A stretch of 64,000 nt of DNA from Bedellia somnulentella. Lineage: Eukaryota > Arthropoda > Insecta > Lepidoptera > Bedelliidae. The DNA lies in contig OY755187.1 in the NCBI GenBank assembly GCA_963576735.1, positions 1,426,001 through 1,490,000 on the forward strand. The letters are read 5' to 3'. Position 1 is the first letter of the stretch, and each line of letters starts with the position of its first letter. Shown in pieces: positions 30,498-41,567 of this stretch. The position numbers and the translations under genes were made by a program. The notes beneath the pieces are model-generated. The model was not told where the DNA came from. It saw only the letters and a list, made by a program, of their open reading frames with translations, and searched no databases.

Positions 30498-30853
30498 TGA
30501 AATAATCCCCACATAAGGTTTTCATGAACAAAAACATTCAAATTATGTGATAGTTAGGTTTTCTCAACATTTGCATTCTATCTGAAAAGGTAGACAAGTG
30601 GCCATCCGAATTTGTTATAAATTCGGAGGTAGGAAACGCAAACACTACTTAAAAGGTGTAAAAGAAACAAAGGATAGAAGAATTTCGCGCTGGCAGTCAT
30701 TGACACGGTAGCTCAATTGGCAGAGCGACGGGGGCGTATACCCGAGCTCGCGGGTTCGATTTCCGCCTGTGTCGAGACTTTTCTTTCCTTTATTTATTCT
30801 TTATTTATTAGTAATAATCCCCACATGAGGTTTTCATGAACAAAAACATTCAA
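30498..30853 (+). repeat. SINE-C, forward copy with tRNA-like centre
   Basis: Centre 30697-30773: GACACGGTAGCTCAATTGGC (A box region), CGGGTTCGATTTCCGC (B box/T arm) and GTGTCGA closing an acceptor-like stem. The tail text AATAATCCCCACATGAGGTT is found at both the left (30500-30530) and right ends, as if the unit were a dimer joint. Not a working tRNA: the anticodon stem is poor and the copy sits in a dispersed repeat. Confidence 0.75.
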
Positions 30854-32210
30854 AATAATTGTCAAAATACTTCGTTCCTGCTCCCTGGTTGGTTGATTTA
30901 ATGTTACGATTTTTTTTCATAGATTTAGTATGCTATACTTACGTATATAGATTGGCATAACAAGACCTCAGGCGAGACCAAAAAAAAGTACAACGGTGTG
31001 CGTAGATGAGTGTGTTTTTTATCATATATCATATCATATGTTTCTTATGGTTTAAGATCTATACACTTGTAATTATTACAGAATAAAGCATATAGACTTG
31101 TAATTATTACAGTCTTAATTTGGACATAAATGGCTTAAACTTTTATGTTTGCCAAAGAATATGTATTTGATTTAGATTATGTGCTATTTAACATTAATAA
31201 CTTTATCAAAAAATCACCTAAATTAAGACTTAAATACCAGAATTAACGTAAATATGACAATTATTTTCTTTCATGTTTGATGCCAAACCGTTGTAGGCCG
31301 TTATCGTGTCCGTGAGAGGTCCTGCCTTAGTTGACGCTTATGCTATGACGTTTGCCATTCAATTCCAATCTATGGATTTAATACCTATGATTTTCTTGGT
31401 CATACAATTGCTTCGCTGAAGTCAGTGGTCATACACTGATTCACTTACGTATATTGAAATTCTTCGTTTCTTCTCTATTTAGCCAAGTACTCTATGATAT
31501 TTTCACACGTTCTGTTTTATTTTTCACACTTCAGACATTTTAAATATGAGAATGCAATAAAAATATAGTGTTTCTGATAATTTAATGCATAATGAATTTT
31601 CCATCGCTCATCAACGACCGCTGCCTGTAAAATACTTCTCATGAATAAATTAATATTTAACGATGCAATAGAGACGTGAAATATTAAAAAATGTATTAAG
31701 CCCTGACTATGAAGCTCCTACTATTTATGTTTTATGAACTGAAATTATATGAATTTATGCATTTCAGTTTTGAAGGGTACATTGTAGGCAAAATTTAACT
31801 TACTCAACTTCCAAAAGTTCCTACAGAATTTCTAATTCTAAGTTGTGGCTACCCCTTCAGGGGATTTATAGTCGTAACAGAAATACATTATCACTGCGTA
31901 TTTCAAGTTTCTTTCCCTTTCTATCTCTTTAAACTCAAAAACAAACTAGTAGCAGGAATCAATGACAATATTTCTGTATGTCGTATAACTTATCACAAAA
32001 TATGTCGGAATGATAAAATAACAAAAGGGTGCGATAAAATCTGAATAATGATGTTTTGTTGTATAATTCATGTGTCGTTAATGAAGGCGGCACCGAACGA
32101 CTAATTACTCGCCTAATTGTTCACACAATAATCCATAATTAGTCATATGGGGTTTAAAGGTAAGACTGTAAAATGTGACGTTAGCTTTTAGTAAAATGAG
32201 TCATGTAATG
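30854..32210. other. Mostly unassigned; parts repeated near 33.8-34.9 kb
   Basis: Phrases such as 'tggttggttgattt', 'cttcgctgaagtcagtgg', 'catacactgattcactta' and 'ttctctatttagccaagt' recur, diverged, at 33790-33895 and 34800-34870, so an unnamed older repeat is present. About 31800-31880 is a SINE-A 3' scrap (+). Confidence 0.4.
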
Positions 32211-32217
32211 TCATGTT

Positions 32218-32345
32218 GCCGTGTAGTGTCGGCTTAGAATAGCAGTACCCCATTTCTACCCGTGGGTGATCGTAAGAGGCGACTAAGGGTATAGGGGCTT
32301 ATTAAGTGATTTTGGGCGATGTGGTTGGAGAACCGTCATCAAAAC
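32218..32345 (+). repeat. SINE-A 5' half
   Basis: Head GCCGTGTAGTGTCGGC to GTTGGAGAACCGTCATC; 3' half missing. Confidence 0.75.
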
Positions 32346-32402
32346 ATTTATTATTAACATATGATAAAACATTTATTAAACATTAAACATTTATTATTAA
32401 CA

Positions 32403-32797
32403 CTAGCTGACCCCACAGACTTCGTACTGTCAAAAGTGTATACTTTCACGTCGTCAAACTGAAATATTTAACTGACCTGTTGGGGTCTCTGTTATGCGAT
32501 GAGAAAAAAGGTGTTTTTCATAGCGTCCTCACAATTTTTTCATTTCATAAGTTTTAAGTTTATAAGTATAGTAGTTTCGGCTGAGCATTGATTCTTAGTC
32601 AGTTAGTCTATTTAACAATTTTTTAAGAAAATTTATTGATCTCTTAATTTTTCTGGGATAAAAAGTGTCCTATTGTGTTAATTAGATCATTATCTGGCTT
32701 CCTGTAAATATTATTTTAAATGCGTTCTGTGAATTAGTCTTCATTTAGCTACAAACACACAAACATCTAAACTTTCACATTTATAATATTAATAGGA
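32403..32797 (-). mobile_element. Non-autonomous Helitron
   Basis: The minus strand begins TCCTATTAATATTATAAATG and ends GTCAGCTAG; the site is A|T. 395 bp, no ORF. Confidence 0.7.
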
Positions 32798-32799
32798 TT

Positions 32800-33125
32800 A
32801 GGCTTAAACATAAGCTTCTCGCGCAGGTGTCCTCGCTCGCCGGCCAGCGCAGCGTCTTGTCTTGCGCTTCATGCACGCGTGTAAAATTTGTTACGGAGTA
32901 ATTTTATAATTGTATTATCTTCTAAGATGTTTATTTAAATTAAGTGATGTCATGGACAATTTTGTTCTCAATTAAATACTCTCAATCAACAACATATTTA
33001 TTTGGATAAAGATTAATATTATGTTGATAAAACATTATGGCAATTATGCATAAAATTCGACCAAATTTATTTACCATAAAAATGGTTATAGTAAGTGAAA
33101 CTTAAAAGTTAGACATATACTGTCG
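32800..33125. other. Unassigned spacer
   Basis: A GC-richer patch at 32815-32880 shows no ORF of note. Confidence 0.3.
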
Positions 33126-33425
33126 CGGGCATTTTTTTAGATCATTTAAAGAGACATAATTCTTTCACACATTTTTTTTGGGTAACTTAAACCGTTTACG
33201 CAGCGCACACAACGGAAGCCTTAGTATGAATAATTATCCCTGTTTTTGCAACATTATTCGCTGATAGTTTGCTCCTATTGGTCGCAGCGTTATGATATAT
33301 AGCCTAAAACTTTCCTCAATAAATGGACTATCCAACACAAAATAATTTTTCAATTTGATCAGGTAGTTTCTGAGATCCTAGCGTTCAAACAAACAAACTC
33401 TTCAGCTTTATAATATTAGTATAGA
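33126..33425 (-). mobile_element. Helitron, 3' terminus not clear
   Basis: The 5' end is clear on the minus strand (TCTATACTAATATTATAAAG from 33425). The other end lies near 'gtcgcgggca' (33122-33131) but no CTAG is seen, so it is degraded there. An ATATGTATG run follows. Confidence 0.6.
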
Positions 33426-33530
33426 TATATGTATGTATGTATGAGTCATGTAAATGTAAGTTACAGCATTGAGATTTAAGTAAATAGAGCGGAAACCAAA
33501 CGCAGTTCAGTACAAAATTTGCTAAATAAC

Positions 33531-33779
33531 ATACATACATACATATACGCACGGCTTTAAATCCCTTAACGGGGTAGCCAGAGCTTTGGAATAAAAAATT
33601 CCTCAGCCACTTTTGGAAGTTGATTGGGAAAATATGGTTATAATAAATGTTTTTGGTGACGGGTCTCCAACCACATCGCCCAAAAATCACTTAAAAAGCC
33701 CCCTATACCCTTAGTCGCCTCTTACGATCACCCACGGGTTGAAATGGGGTAGTGTTATTCTAAGCCGACACTACATGGC
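33531..33779 (-). repeat. SINE-A copy, 'TTAACGGGG' variant
   Basis: The 3' hairpin reads CCCTTAACGGGG instead of CCCTAGAAGGGG, a compensated variant also seen at 55048-55165. Confidence 0.8.
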
Positions 33780-33903
33780 TAAATTCCGCCGAATTGTCAA
33801 AATACGTTATCTTTACACCCTGATTGGTTGATTCAATGTTCTGACTTTTGCTGGTAGCATACTTGCTTCGCTTAAGTCAGTGGAAATACACTGTGCTGTG
33901 GTA

Positions 33904-34128
33904 GCTGTGTAGTTTCGGCTTAGAATGGCACTACACCGTTTCTTCCCGCGGGTGTACATAAGAGGCGACTAAGGGTATTGGGGCTTTTTTGTTGATTTTA
34001 GGGCGGTGCGGTTGGAGACTAACAGCCTTTATTTCACCATCTTTTCCCCACTTGACTTCGAAAAGTGGCTGGAGAATTTTTAATTTCTTGGCTCTGGCTA
34101 CTGATTTATAGCCGTGAGTATATGTATA
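33904..34128 (+). repeat. SINE-A copy with a MITE in its tail
   Basis: Nearly full; the TATG tail ends in TA at the MITE border. AATACACTG occurs about 10 bp left of the head (33884-33892) and again right of the MITE (34805-34815), a probable target duplication. Confidence 0.75.
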
Positions 34129-34790
34129 TGTCGCAGTCGCAGCCAACTGGTTAAATCAGCCAGCTGACAAAGCAGCTAGCTGCTTAATTAAACGCCGGCT
34201 CCTAGTAAAGGGCTAAACTTCAGTAAACCATTTAGTTGAACACAACGTCCAACCACTTGGCTGAACGTTATATCGCCGTCCGGTTATCTAGGGTGACTAT
34301 GACTAAAATATTTTTTCTTATGTACTTCTTATGCCGGCGATAATTTAATTATAATCATTTAATACGATATTAACAATTAAATGGCACAAAGCTTTGGCAC
34401 AGTAACTAAAACTTCAAACAACAGGTACCGACTTATTAAAAATGAACATGAGAATATAAAGTACTCTTATGTATTTATTTTAACTCTTTACTTTTTTTAT
34501 ATATTATTTATTGAAATTTCCATCATTTCAAACTTTTTTAAACAGTTATTCTATAAATTTTAACAGAAAAATAATGTAACATCAGCCCAAACCAACGGGC
34601 TAACCATACGATCAGCCGGGTGATAGGACGTTCGGTGACGACGATTCATTTTACAAGCGGGCTAGCCTTTTAACGACGAGCCGGCGTTTAATTAAGCGGC
34701 TAGCTGCTTTGTCAGCTGGCTGATTTAACCAGTTTAATTAAGCGGCTAGCTGCTTTGTCAGCTGGCTGATTTAACCAGTTGGCTGCGACA
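34129..34790. mobile_element. 662-bp MITE with long TIRs and TA duplication
   Basis: The ends start TGTCGCAG and share the block CCAACTGGTTAAATCAGCCA then GCTGACAAAGCAGCTAGC. TA flanks both sides. The right TIR contains a ~46-bp tandem duplication of this block; the left has a 6-bp TCGCAG duplication. The centre is AT-rich without ORF. Confidence 0.8.
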
Positions 34791-35082
34791 TATATAAGTA
34801 AGTAATACACTGAACCACTTAAGGATATTGACATTCTTCATTTCTGCGCTATTTAACAAAGTTCTCTGTGTGTTACATTACAGCTATCGGGTTAACCGTG
34901 TTTAGAGAATTGATAAATTTAGCCGTAAGTTTGAAATGTCCAATCTCGGTAATGTCGAGTCATTTTCTACTACGTTTTCAAATATTTCATTTCATTCTTT
35001 GATAGAACTTAGAACCTCAAGAAGAACTACGATGGGAGTTTAGCTGCAAAGAAAAGATGTTTTAGATGATGAATTTGTAAAA

Positions 35083-35312
35083 AAATCGGAGGTAGGGAAC
35101 GCAAACACTACTTAAAAGTGTAAAACAAACAAAGGATAGATGAATTTCGCACTGGCAGCCATTGACACGGTAGCTCAATTGGCAGAGCGACGAGGGCGTA
35201 TACCCGAGGTCACGGGTTCGATCCCCGTCTGTGTCGAAATTTCTCTTTCCTTTATTTATAAGTAATAATCCCCACATGAGGCTTTCATGAACAAAAAAAC
35301 ATTCAAAAAAAG
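35083..35312 (+). repeat. SINE-C, forward copy
   Basis: Upstream text, tRNA-like part (35165-35237: ACGGTAGCTCAATTGGCAGA, CACGGGTTCGATCCCCGTC) and tail AATAATCCCCACATGAGGC. T-arm pairing is kept by paired changes relative to 30498-30853. Confidence 0.75.
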
Positions 35313-35371
35313 ATGTCGAAATGAGATTTAATGTACAAGATGGTTTGGTTTTTGCAACCACAAACTGTGCA

Positions 35372-35623
35372 TACATACTTACATACATATACTCACGGCT
35401 CTGTAATTCCCTAGAAGGGGTAGCCAGAGCTAAGGAATTAGAAGTTTCTCAGCCACTTTTAGAAAGTTAAGTGGGGATAAGATGGCAAAATAAAGGTTGT
35501 TGGTAATGGGTCTCCAACCGCATCGCCCAAAATCCCTTAGAATCCCCAATACCGTTAGTTGCCTCTTACGTACACCCATCGGAAGAAATGGGGTAGTGTT
35601 ATTCTAAGCCGACACTACACAGC
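35372..35623 (-). repeat. SINE-A copy with target duplication
   Basis: CAAACTGTGCATA precedes the tail and follows the head (35624-35636). Confidence 0.85.
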
Positions 35624-35936
35624 AAACTGTGCATATATACAAAAACTTTACGGAAGCACATTTTTACTACGGAACTCTCTAAATAGGTAATTTCAACATA
35701 AAAATTGTCATAATGGCACTTGGGAAAGTAACACGAGAGAAACTTGACAAAACACAGTATTCAGATGTCTGTCCTACTGTTTTATTGTCTTGGAAATGTT
35801 CCTTATTTTTATTTTCATTGAAGACTACTATAGCCCAGTTTTCAGATTTCTAAATAGGTACAGATGACACGGGTTCGAATCTAACATTTCTGCAAACTTT
35901 TGTAAGACGCAGACATAACATGTTAAATATAAATAT
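35624..35936. other. Unassigned spacer
   Basis: No motif recognised. Confidence 0.3.
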
Positions 35937-36188
35937 TGCTGTGTAGTGTTGGCTTAGAATAGCACTACCCCATTTCTTCCGGTGGGTGTACGTAAGAGGC
36001 GACTAACGGTATTGGGGGCTTTTAAGGGATTTTTGGGCAATGTGGTTGGAGACACATCACTAACAACCTTTATTTCACCATCTTTTCCCTTACAACTTTC
36101 CAAAAGTGGCTGAAGAATTTCTAATTCCTTAGCTCTGGCTACCCCTTCTAGGGATTTATAGCCGTGAGTATATGTGTGTATGTATGTA
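35937..36188 (+). repeat. SINE-A copy, full length
   Basis: Majority type with GTGTGTATGTATGTA tail. Confidence 0.85.
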
Positions 36189-36227
36189 TAAATATAGTTT
36201 TATATCGTTTTTCTATGAAGATTTTTT

Positions 36228-36376
36228 ATTGGTATTTTGGGCGATGCAGTTGGAGATCCATTACCATACTTTATTGCTACCATCTTGTCCTATTATTTTC
36301 CAAATATGACTGAGCAGTTTCTAGATCTAAAGCTCTGGCTTCCCCCTTTTTGGGATTTATGGTTGGAATATATGTA
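36228..36376 (+). repeat. SINE-A 3' half, joined to LINE-2
   Basis: From GGGCGATGCAGTTGGAG to ATATATGTATGTA, where the LINE-2 ORF1 sequence starts without a gap. Confidence 0.7.
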
Positions 36377-36832
36377 TGTACCTATGGTGTTGGAGGTGTT
36401 CCCGAATCATCAGCTGAAGACCTTAGGGGAGTAGTTGACCGGATAGCTGAACTGGCGGGAGTCAAGCTACAAAATCATGATGTGGAATTCGTAAATCGTG
36501 TCCGGCCGGCCACAAACATATCAGGAAGACCGAAAAATATTATTGTTAAGTTTAAATCCCGTTTACTTAAAGACTCCATCATATCAGGCTTGCGAAAACG
36601 TAAGGGTCTCACATCCAAGGATATAGGCTTCTCCAGAGACGATAGGATTTTTTGTAATGACCACCTGACCCCTAAAAATAAAAGTTTATTAAAAGAAGCA
36701 AAGGTTTTATCGAATAAGCATGGATATAAATTTGTTTGGGTGAAGAACTGCCAAATCTATGTGAGAAAAGATGAAAATAAACCTTTTTTATGCATGAAAA
36801 ATGTAGAGGATTTGAAGAAAATTTCATGTTAG
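36377..36832 (+). CDS. LINE-2 ORF1, C-terminal part (Baculo_FP-like domain)
   Basis: The open frame enters from the SINE-A tail; the native N-terminus is missing. It reads VFPESS/VPESSAEDLRGVVDRI, HDVEFVNRVRP, GRPKNIIVKFKSRLLKDSII, DRIFCNDHLTPKNKSLLKEA and YKFVWVKNCQIYVRKDE. This is the domain shared by many insect LINE ORF1 proteins and the FP family (usually behind a PHD-type finger and coiled coil, both absent here). It is thought to bind nucleic acid in the LINE ribonucleoprotein. It ends at TAG, 33 bp before the Helitron. Confidence 0.7.
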   Translation, partial: CTYGVGGVPESSAEDLRGVVDRIAELAGVKLQNHDVEFVNRVRPATNISGRPKNIIVKFKSRLLKDSIISGLRKRKGLTSKDIGFSRDDRIFCNDHLTPKNKSLLKEAKVLSNKHGYKFVWVKNCQIYVRKDENKPFLCMKNVEDLKKISC

Positions 36833-36865
36833 TAACCTTAATTTGTTTAATTTTTGGCTTACTTA

Positions 36866-36982
36866 TCTATACTTATAATAAATCTGTAGAGATGTGTTCT
36901 GTACATGAAATATATTTTCAAAATAACTATCAGGTGGTGATAAGGGATCGATACTGATGCCAAAAATGCAATCAGTAAAATT

Positions 36983-37032
<50 letters not shown>

Positions 37033-37850
37033 GGTTTGTATGTTCCTTATGGAAACAAAAACTAACCGACGGATTTTGACGAAACTTGGTACAATTATTC
37101 TTCATACTCCTGGGCAGGTTTTTGTATACTTTCCAGCAGAGTAGTGAAGGGGAATTTTGGGAAATTTTGGGAAAACGGGAGAAGTTACTACATTTTTTAA
37201 GCTTCCGTCGCGTGTGCAGCCTTAATGGTTAAAGTTACATAGAAATCACGTATGACGGAAATATTCTTCATATAATTATCTAAAAAAAAATCCTCGACAG
37301 TTTATGTCTATCTTTTACGGTTGATTCACAATAACACGTGTAATTCCTGATAGCTTAGCAGTTCGGAACATTCTGATTATATTTGTTTACTCTTACGTTT
37401 GTAAACCTCTCACTCATCCCTAATTTAAAAAAGGTAACATTATTACCTATTCAATAAAAAAAGAATCATAGAAATCGGTAGAGAAACACCGAAATTATAC
37501 ATAAAATAATCCATCGCGCCCGTGACCAAAACAGAATCGTTACTAATTTACATATAACATACTAGATGGCGCCAGTAGTTGCATCCTACAACACGTAATG
37601 ATTTATTTCTTAGATTGTTATAAATATATTCATAGCGTTTTATTCCAAAATTTGCTATTAAACGGAAATACTGAACCGTTCATTAAAGCGCATTAAAAAT
37701 CACCAAACTACACTGTTTAGGGAGTGCTATAAATTTAATAAATTGAAAACATTGCGCTGAATTTCACAATGCTTGAGCAGTGACTAAAGAAAGAAACCTC
37801 AGATATTTAAAAAACAACGCTACCTGTGCGAAGCTGGGACGATCCACTAG
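36866..37850 (+). mobile_element. Non-autonomous Helitron (985 bp) in LINE-2
   Basis: Starts TCTATACTTATAATAAATCT, ends GGGACGATCCACTAG, located between A and T. It holds an 11-unit TGTC microsatellite (36988-37032). A close relative lies inverted at 46094-47000. No Rep/helicase ORF. Confidence 0.8.
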
Positions 37851-37858
37851 TTTATAAT

Positions 37859-38548
37859 ATGTTTTGTTTGTTTCTCTATTGGTACACATCGCGATTCAAA
37901 TTTATTAATGTGTGTTTATTGGTATTATTTATTAACTTGGTGTACCTATTTCATCAATTTGCAGTTCTCTTTGATTATTGTGTGCACTATTTAGATTCTA
38001 GTGTTGAAATTATACTTTTTATATTCCTCTTTTATAACTGTTTGTACTTTTTAGATTCATGTGTTAAATTTATACTTTCAAAGTCTCTATATTATAGTTA
38101 TTCTTATTATTTGAGTTCATGTTATAACTATACTCATTTTGTTTTACACATATATCTCAATCAATTAATGAATTTCACTTTACACACACCTTTTATTACT
38201 TTACTCAAACAAGCCCTCCACAATAACACATATAAATACTTATCTAATTCGATTACTCAATTATTCTCTCGAACCAACGGTTTTCCTACTATTTTGCGAA
38301 ACAAAACTCAAACCAACACGCCTCAATATCATTCTCTATTATCCACACACATACAAAAACGTATCTTTTTAGATTCCACTGACTTTTACTTATTTATTAA
38401 TTCACTGCTTTATTTTAACGATCTACAGTTAATGATACATACAAGAAGGCATATGCTATATTCTATTTACATAATCATTTGCATCTTTATAAAATCTATG
38501 GTTTATTATATATTCTTTGTACTTATATTTAAGCTCTACAATGGTTGA
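37859..38548 (+). CDS. LINE-2 middle ORF: hydrophobic 229-aa protein of unknown function
   Basis: The native ATG is probably 37859 (MFCLFLYWYTSRFKF); the frame upstream of it is Helitron sequence. It runs 229 codons without a stop although the DNA is strongly T/A-rich. It is rich in Leu, Phe, Ile, Tyr and Cys. Hydrophobic stretches that could cross a membrane lie at about residues 13-38 (FINVCLLVLFINLVYLF), 45-62 (VEIILFIFLFYNCLYFL) and 200-226 (YSIYIIICIFIKSMVYYIFF). The LDSSVEIIL / LDSCVKFIL pair suggests an old ~70-bp internal duplication. The middle (QTNTPQYHSLLSTHIQKR) is polar. Its stop overlaps the ORF2 start in ATGGTTGA, as in coupled translation. I know of no family match. It could be a relic with no function. 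Confidence 0.5.
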   Translation: MFCLFLYWYTSRFKFINVCLLVLFINLVYLFHQFAVLFDYCVHYLDSSVEIILFIFLFYNCLYFLDSCVKFILSKSLYYSYSYYLSSCYNYTHFVLHIYLNQLMNFTLHTPFITLLKQALHNNTYKYLSNSITQLFSRTNGFPTILRNKTQTNTPQYHSLLSTHIQKRIFLDSTDFYLFINSLLYFNDLQLMIHTRRHMLYSIYIIICIFIKSMVYYIFFVLIFKLYNG

Positions 38549-41428
38549 TACACTCAAAGTTTATTAGTGTAGTAGTGGGTTGCGCACAAAGTTAGTTAGT
38601 TTTTAGAATAACATCCTTAATAATAATTATGATATTATAATTGTAACGGAGAGCTGGTTATGTGAGGGAGTACTGGATACCGAGCTGTGTGACAGCCGAT
38701 ACGACGTGTTCCGACGCGACCAAGACCGGCGGGCGAGCGGGAAGGCGGACGGCGGCGGCGTGCTGGTGCTCGTGCGGCGCAGTCTGGGCGCGGTGGCGCC
38801 GGCGAGACTGTCTGGCTCACGATCCCCGGCGCCGCACTGCGCGCGCGCTGCAGCGGCGGCGGGGCTGCATCGCCCGCCACCCGGGACTTGCATGTATGTG
38901 CTTTGTACACACCGCCTAGCCGAACCTTATCTGCTCTTACTACCAACGTTCAGACGATGTTTGAAACAGTAGTCCAGGATCTTCCTTTTGACAACTATCT
39001 TTTTTGTGGAGATTTTAATCTACCAAATGTTCATTGGAACAGCGATGGTTCACCACTTTACCTTCGCCGAGGAAGCGTTGAGTTACAAGATGCGGCTCTC
39101 AGTCTTATAGGCGGCCTCTCCACTTTAGGATTCTCACAATACAACTCTGTTAGTAATATTAAAGATAACATTTTAGATTTATGCTTCTCGAACTCTGCTG
39201 TTGAAGTCCTTAAATGTGACGACCCTTTAGTGAAAATAGATGAATATCACCCCGCTCTTGAAATTAACATTACCGATATCCTATTGGCACCCTTTCATGA
39301 ATCTGTTCAACAAAGACGACGATTTCGTAAAGGTGATTACAATGGAATTAACGAGTATTTAAAACAAATTCAATGGCACACAGCTCTTGAAAATAAAGGT
39401 CTGGATGACACTTTAGATTTCTTTTACGAAGTGTTAAACGACGCCATCACAAAATTTATTCCCGTTGATACTCGTAGTAAAAGCCACAACCATCCTGTCT
39501 GGTATAGTCTCCCACTTAAACGCTGTTTAAAAGAGAAATTTAAAGCTCACTCACGCTGGAAACGAACCAATAACCCACTAGATTATGACCAATTTTCATT
39601 ATTACGAAAACGATGCAAGGATTTACAACGCATTTGCTATGGGGATTACATAACTACTATCCAAAATAACATAAAAGTTAACCCTAAAGCTCTTTGGTCT
39701 TTTATTCAATCACGTCGCGGTGGTTCATCGTATCCTAAAATATTCCAACACAACAACAAATCATTCGACTCTGGTCAATCAATCTGTGATGCATTTAATG
39801 ACTTTTTCTGCTCTGTGTTTACCAAACCTGCTGACAACTACCCCGATATACCCTTATCTTCTCCACAGTGTGATACTGGTAAAACTATAAGTAATATAAG
39901 TACTAATGAGGAAGAGATTTACAAGTTGCTTCTTTCTCTGGACATCAACGGTGGTGCTGGCACTGATAATATTCCTCCCTTCTTTATTAAGAACTGCGCT
40001 AAGCCTCTTTCCACCCCTCTTTGTATAATTTATAATCGTTCTTTTCATGCAGGTATTTTCCCTAAAATCTGGAAGGACGCTTTGATAGTACCAGTTCACA
40101 AAAATGGTCCAAAATACAAAATTACTAACTATACACCCATTTCTATCCTAAACATTTTTGCTAAAATCTTAGAGAAAATTGCTTATAAACGTATCTATCC
40201 TGTTGTTAAGCATAGTATTCCGTCTCAACAGCATGGTTTTCTTAAAGGTAGATCTGTACTTTCTAACCTCATTGAATTCATAGATTTTGTCCTTGGTTGT
40301 ATGGATAGAGGTATACAAGTTGACGTAGTCTATACTGATTTTCAAAAAGCTTTCGACCGAGGAGACCACGTGATTATTCTTCGCAAGCTTCTTGCTTTAG
40401 GGGTGCAAGGTGATTTCTTTAGATGGATAAAATCTTATATATCTAACCGTCATCAAGCTGTTGTTTTGGGTGGTTTTCGATCAGGTTTTGTTGACATACC
40501 ATCAGGAGTACCCCAAGGATCCCATTTGGGTCCCCTTTTATATAATATTTATTTGTACGATATTTTTACAGCCATATGTGAGACCAATTTTCTAATGTAT
40601 GCAGATGACAAAAAGGTTTATTGTGGTATACGACAAGCTGACGACTGTTATAAGCTACAAAGGGATTTGGATCGCCTCACCGATTACTATAACGAGAACA
40701 GAATAGACATAAATGTGTCAAAATGCGTGCAAATTACTTTTTCACGAAGTAATAAACCCATCATTAATACTTACTATATTAATAAACAGCCTATCCGGAG
40801 AGTTAATGCAGTAAAAGACCTCGGCGTTACTTTAGATTCAAAGCTTACTTTTGAACAACACATTGTTGATATCACTAATCGTGCATACAAAAATCTGGGC
40901 TTTGTAATGAGGACTTGTGAAACGTTTAAAGACCCTAAATGTATACAGACGGTTTATTATGCCTATGTTCGCAGTATTCTGGAGTTCGCCTCAAGTGTTT
41001 GGTCCCCTCAGTACATTAAGTACAAGCATATGATTGAAAGAATACAACATATTTTTGTACGACACTTAAATTTTAAAACTAAAAACTTCCATAAGTGTTA
41101 CGAAATGAGTTGTAAATTTCATAAAATGTTAAGATTAGAGGATCGCCGTATTTTAACTGACCTAACCGTTCTACATGATATAATTCATGGTCGTTTGGAT
41201 AACCCAAACTTACTTGCACAGGTTGGACTTAACACGCCATCATATAGGACTCGCCATACCATAAATAGTTTGTTCTCCGTACCAATTTCCAGAACTAACT
41301 ACTCACAGAACGCTCCGTTTAGTCGTATTTTATCCGAATATAATAAAAACTTCCATGACTTAGATCTTTTTAATCTAAGTAGATGCGCATTCAGAAAAGC
41401 TGTAATGGACGTACTTTTTAATTCTTAA
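38541..41428 (+). pseudogene. LINE-2 ORF2: endonuclease-reverse transcriptase, damaged at the 5' end
   Basis: It starts ATGGTTGATACACTC (MVDTLKVY). TAG occurs in frame at 38565 and 38604, where a sense codon is expected (KVY-TAG-CSSGLRTKL; LVSF-TAG-NNILNNNYDIIIVTESWL). A frame change follows near 38815 in the GC-rich part. From 38888 on it is open for 846 codons: LYTPPSR, LFCGDFNLPNVHW (endonuclease), HGFLKGRS, YTDFQKAFDRGDH (first RT Asp), SGVPQGSHLGPLLYN and MYADDKKVY (catalytic pair), then DLGVTLDSKLTFEQHI. The RT core is intact; the endonuclease N-terminus is not. It belongs to the CR1/Jockey superfamily and differs clearly from LINE-1. Confidence 0.85.
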
Positions 41429-41523
41429 TATACATATTATATTATGAGTATAATTTAATAACACATACATTCTTATATGCCTTTATGTATGTCACAGATT
41501 TTTATTTGTTTTACACACACACA

Positions 41524-41567
<44 letters not shown>

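Noticed and set aside
30697..30773. tRNA gene (cloverleaf-like segment of SINE-C)
   Set aside because: Acceptor and T arms pair well, but the anticodon stem is poor, the same segment recurs in truncated and inverted copies, and it lies inside a dispersed repeat. Treated as a SINE head.
36377..36832. A baculovirus gene insertion (FP-like domain)
   Set aside because: The domain is common in insect LINE ORF1 proteins, and the context (SINE tail, LINE ORF2 downstream) fits a retrotransposon.
37826..37858. Native start of the hydrophobic ORF at 37826
   Set aside because: Those codons belong to the inserted Helitron; the first LINE-derived ATG is 37859.
38627..38972. GC-rich open frames on both strands (85-103 codons)
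   Set aside because: Shadows of the LINE-2 endonuclease in other frames; GC-rich DNA has few stops.
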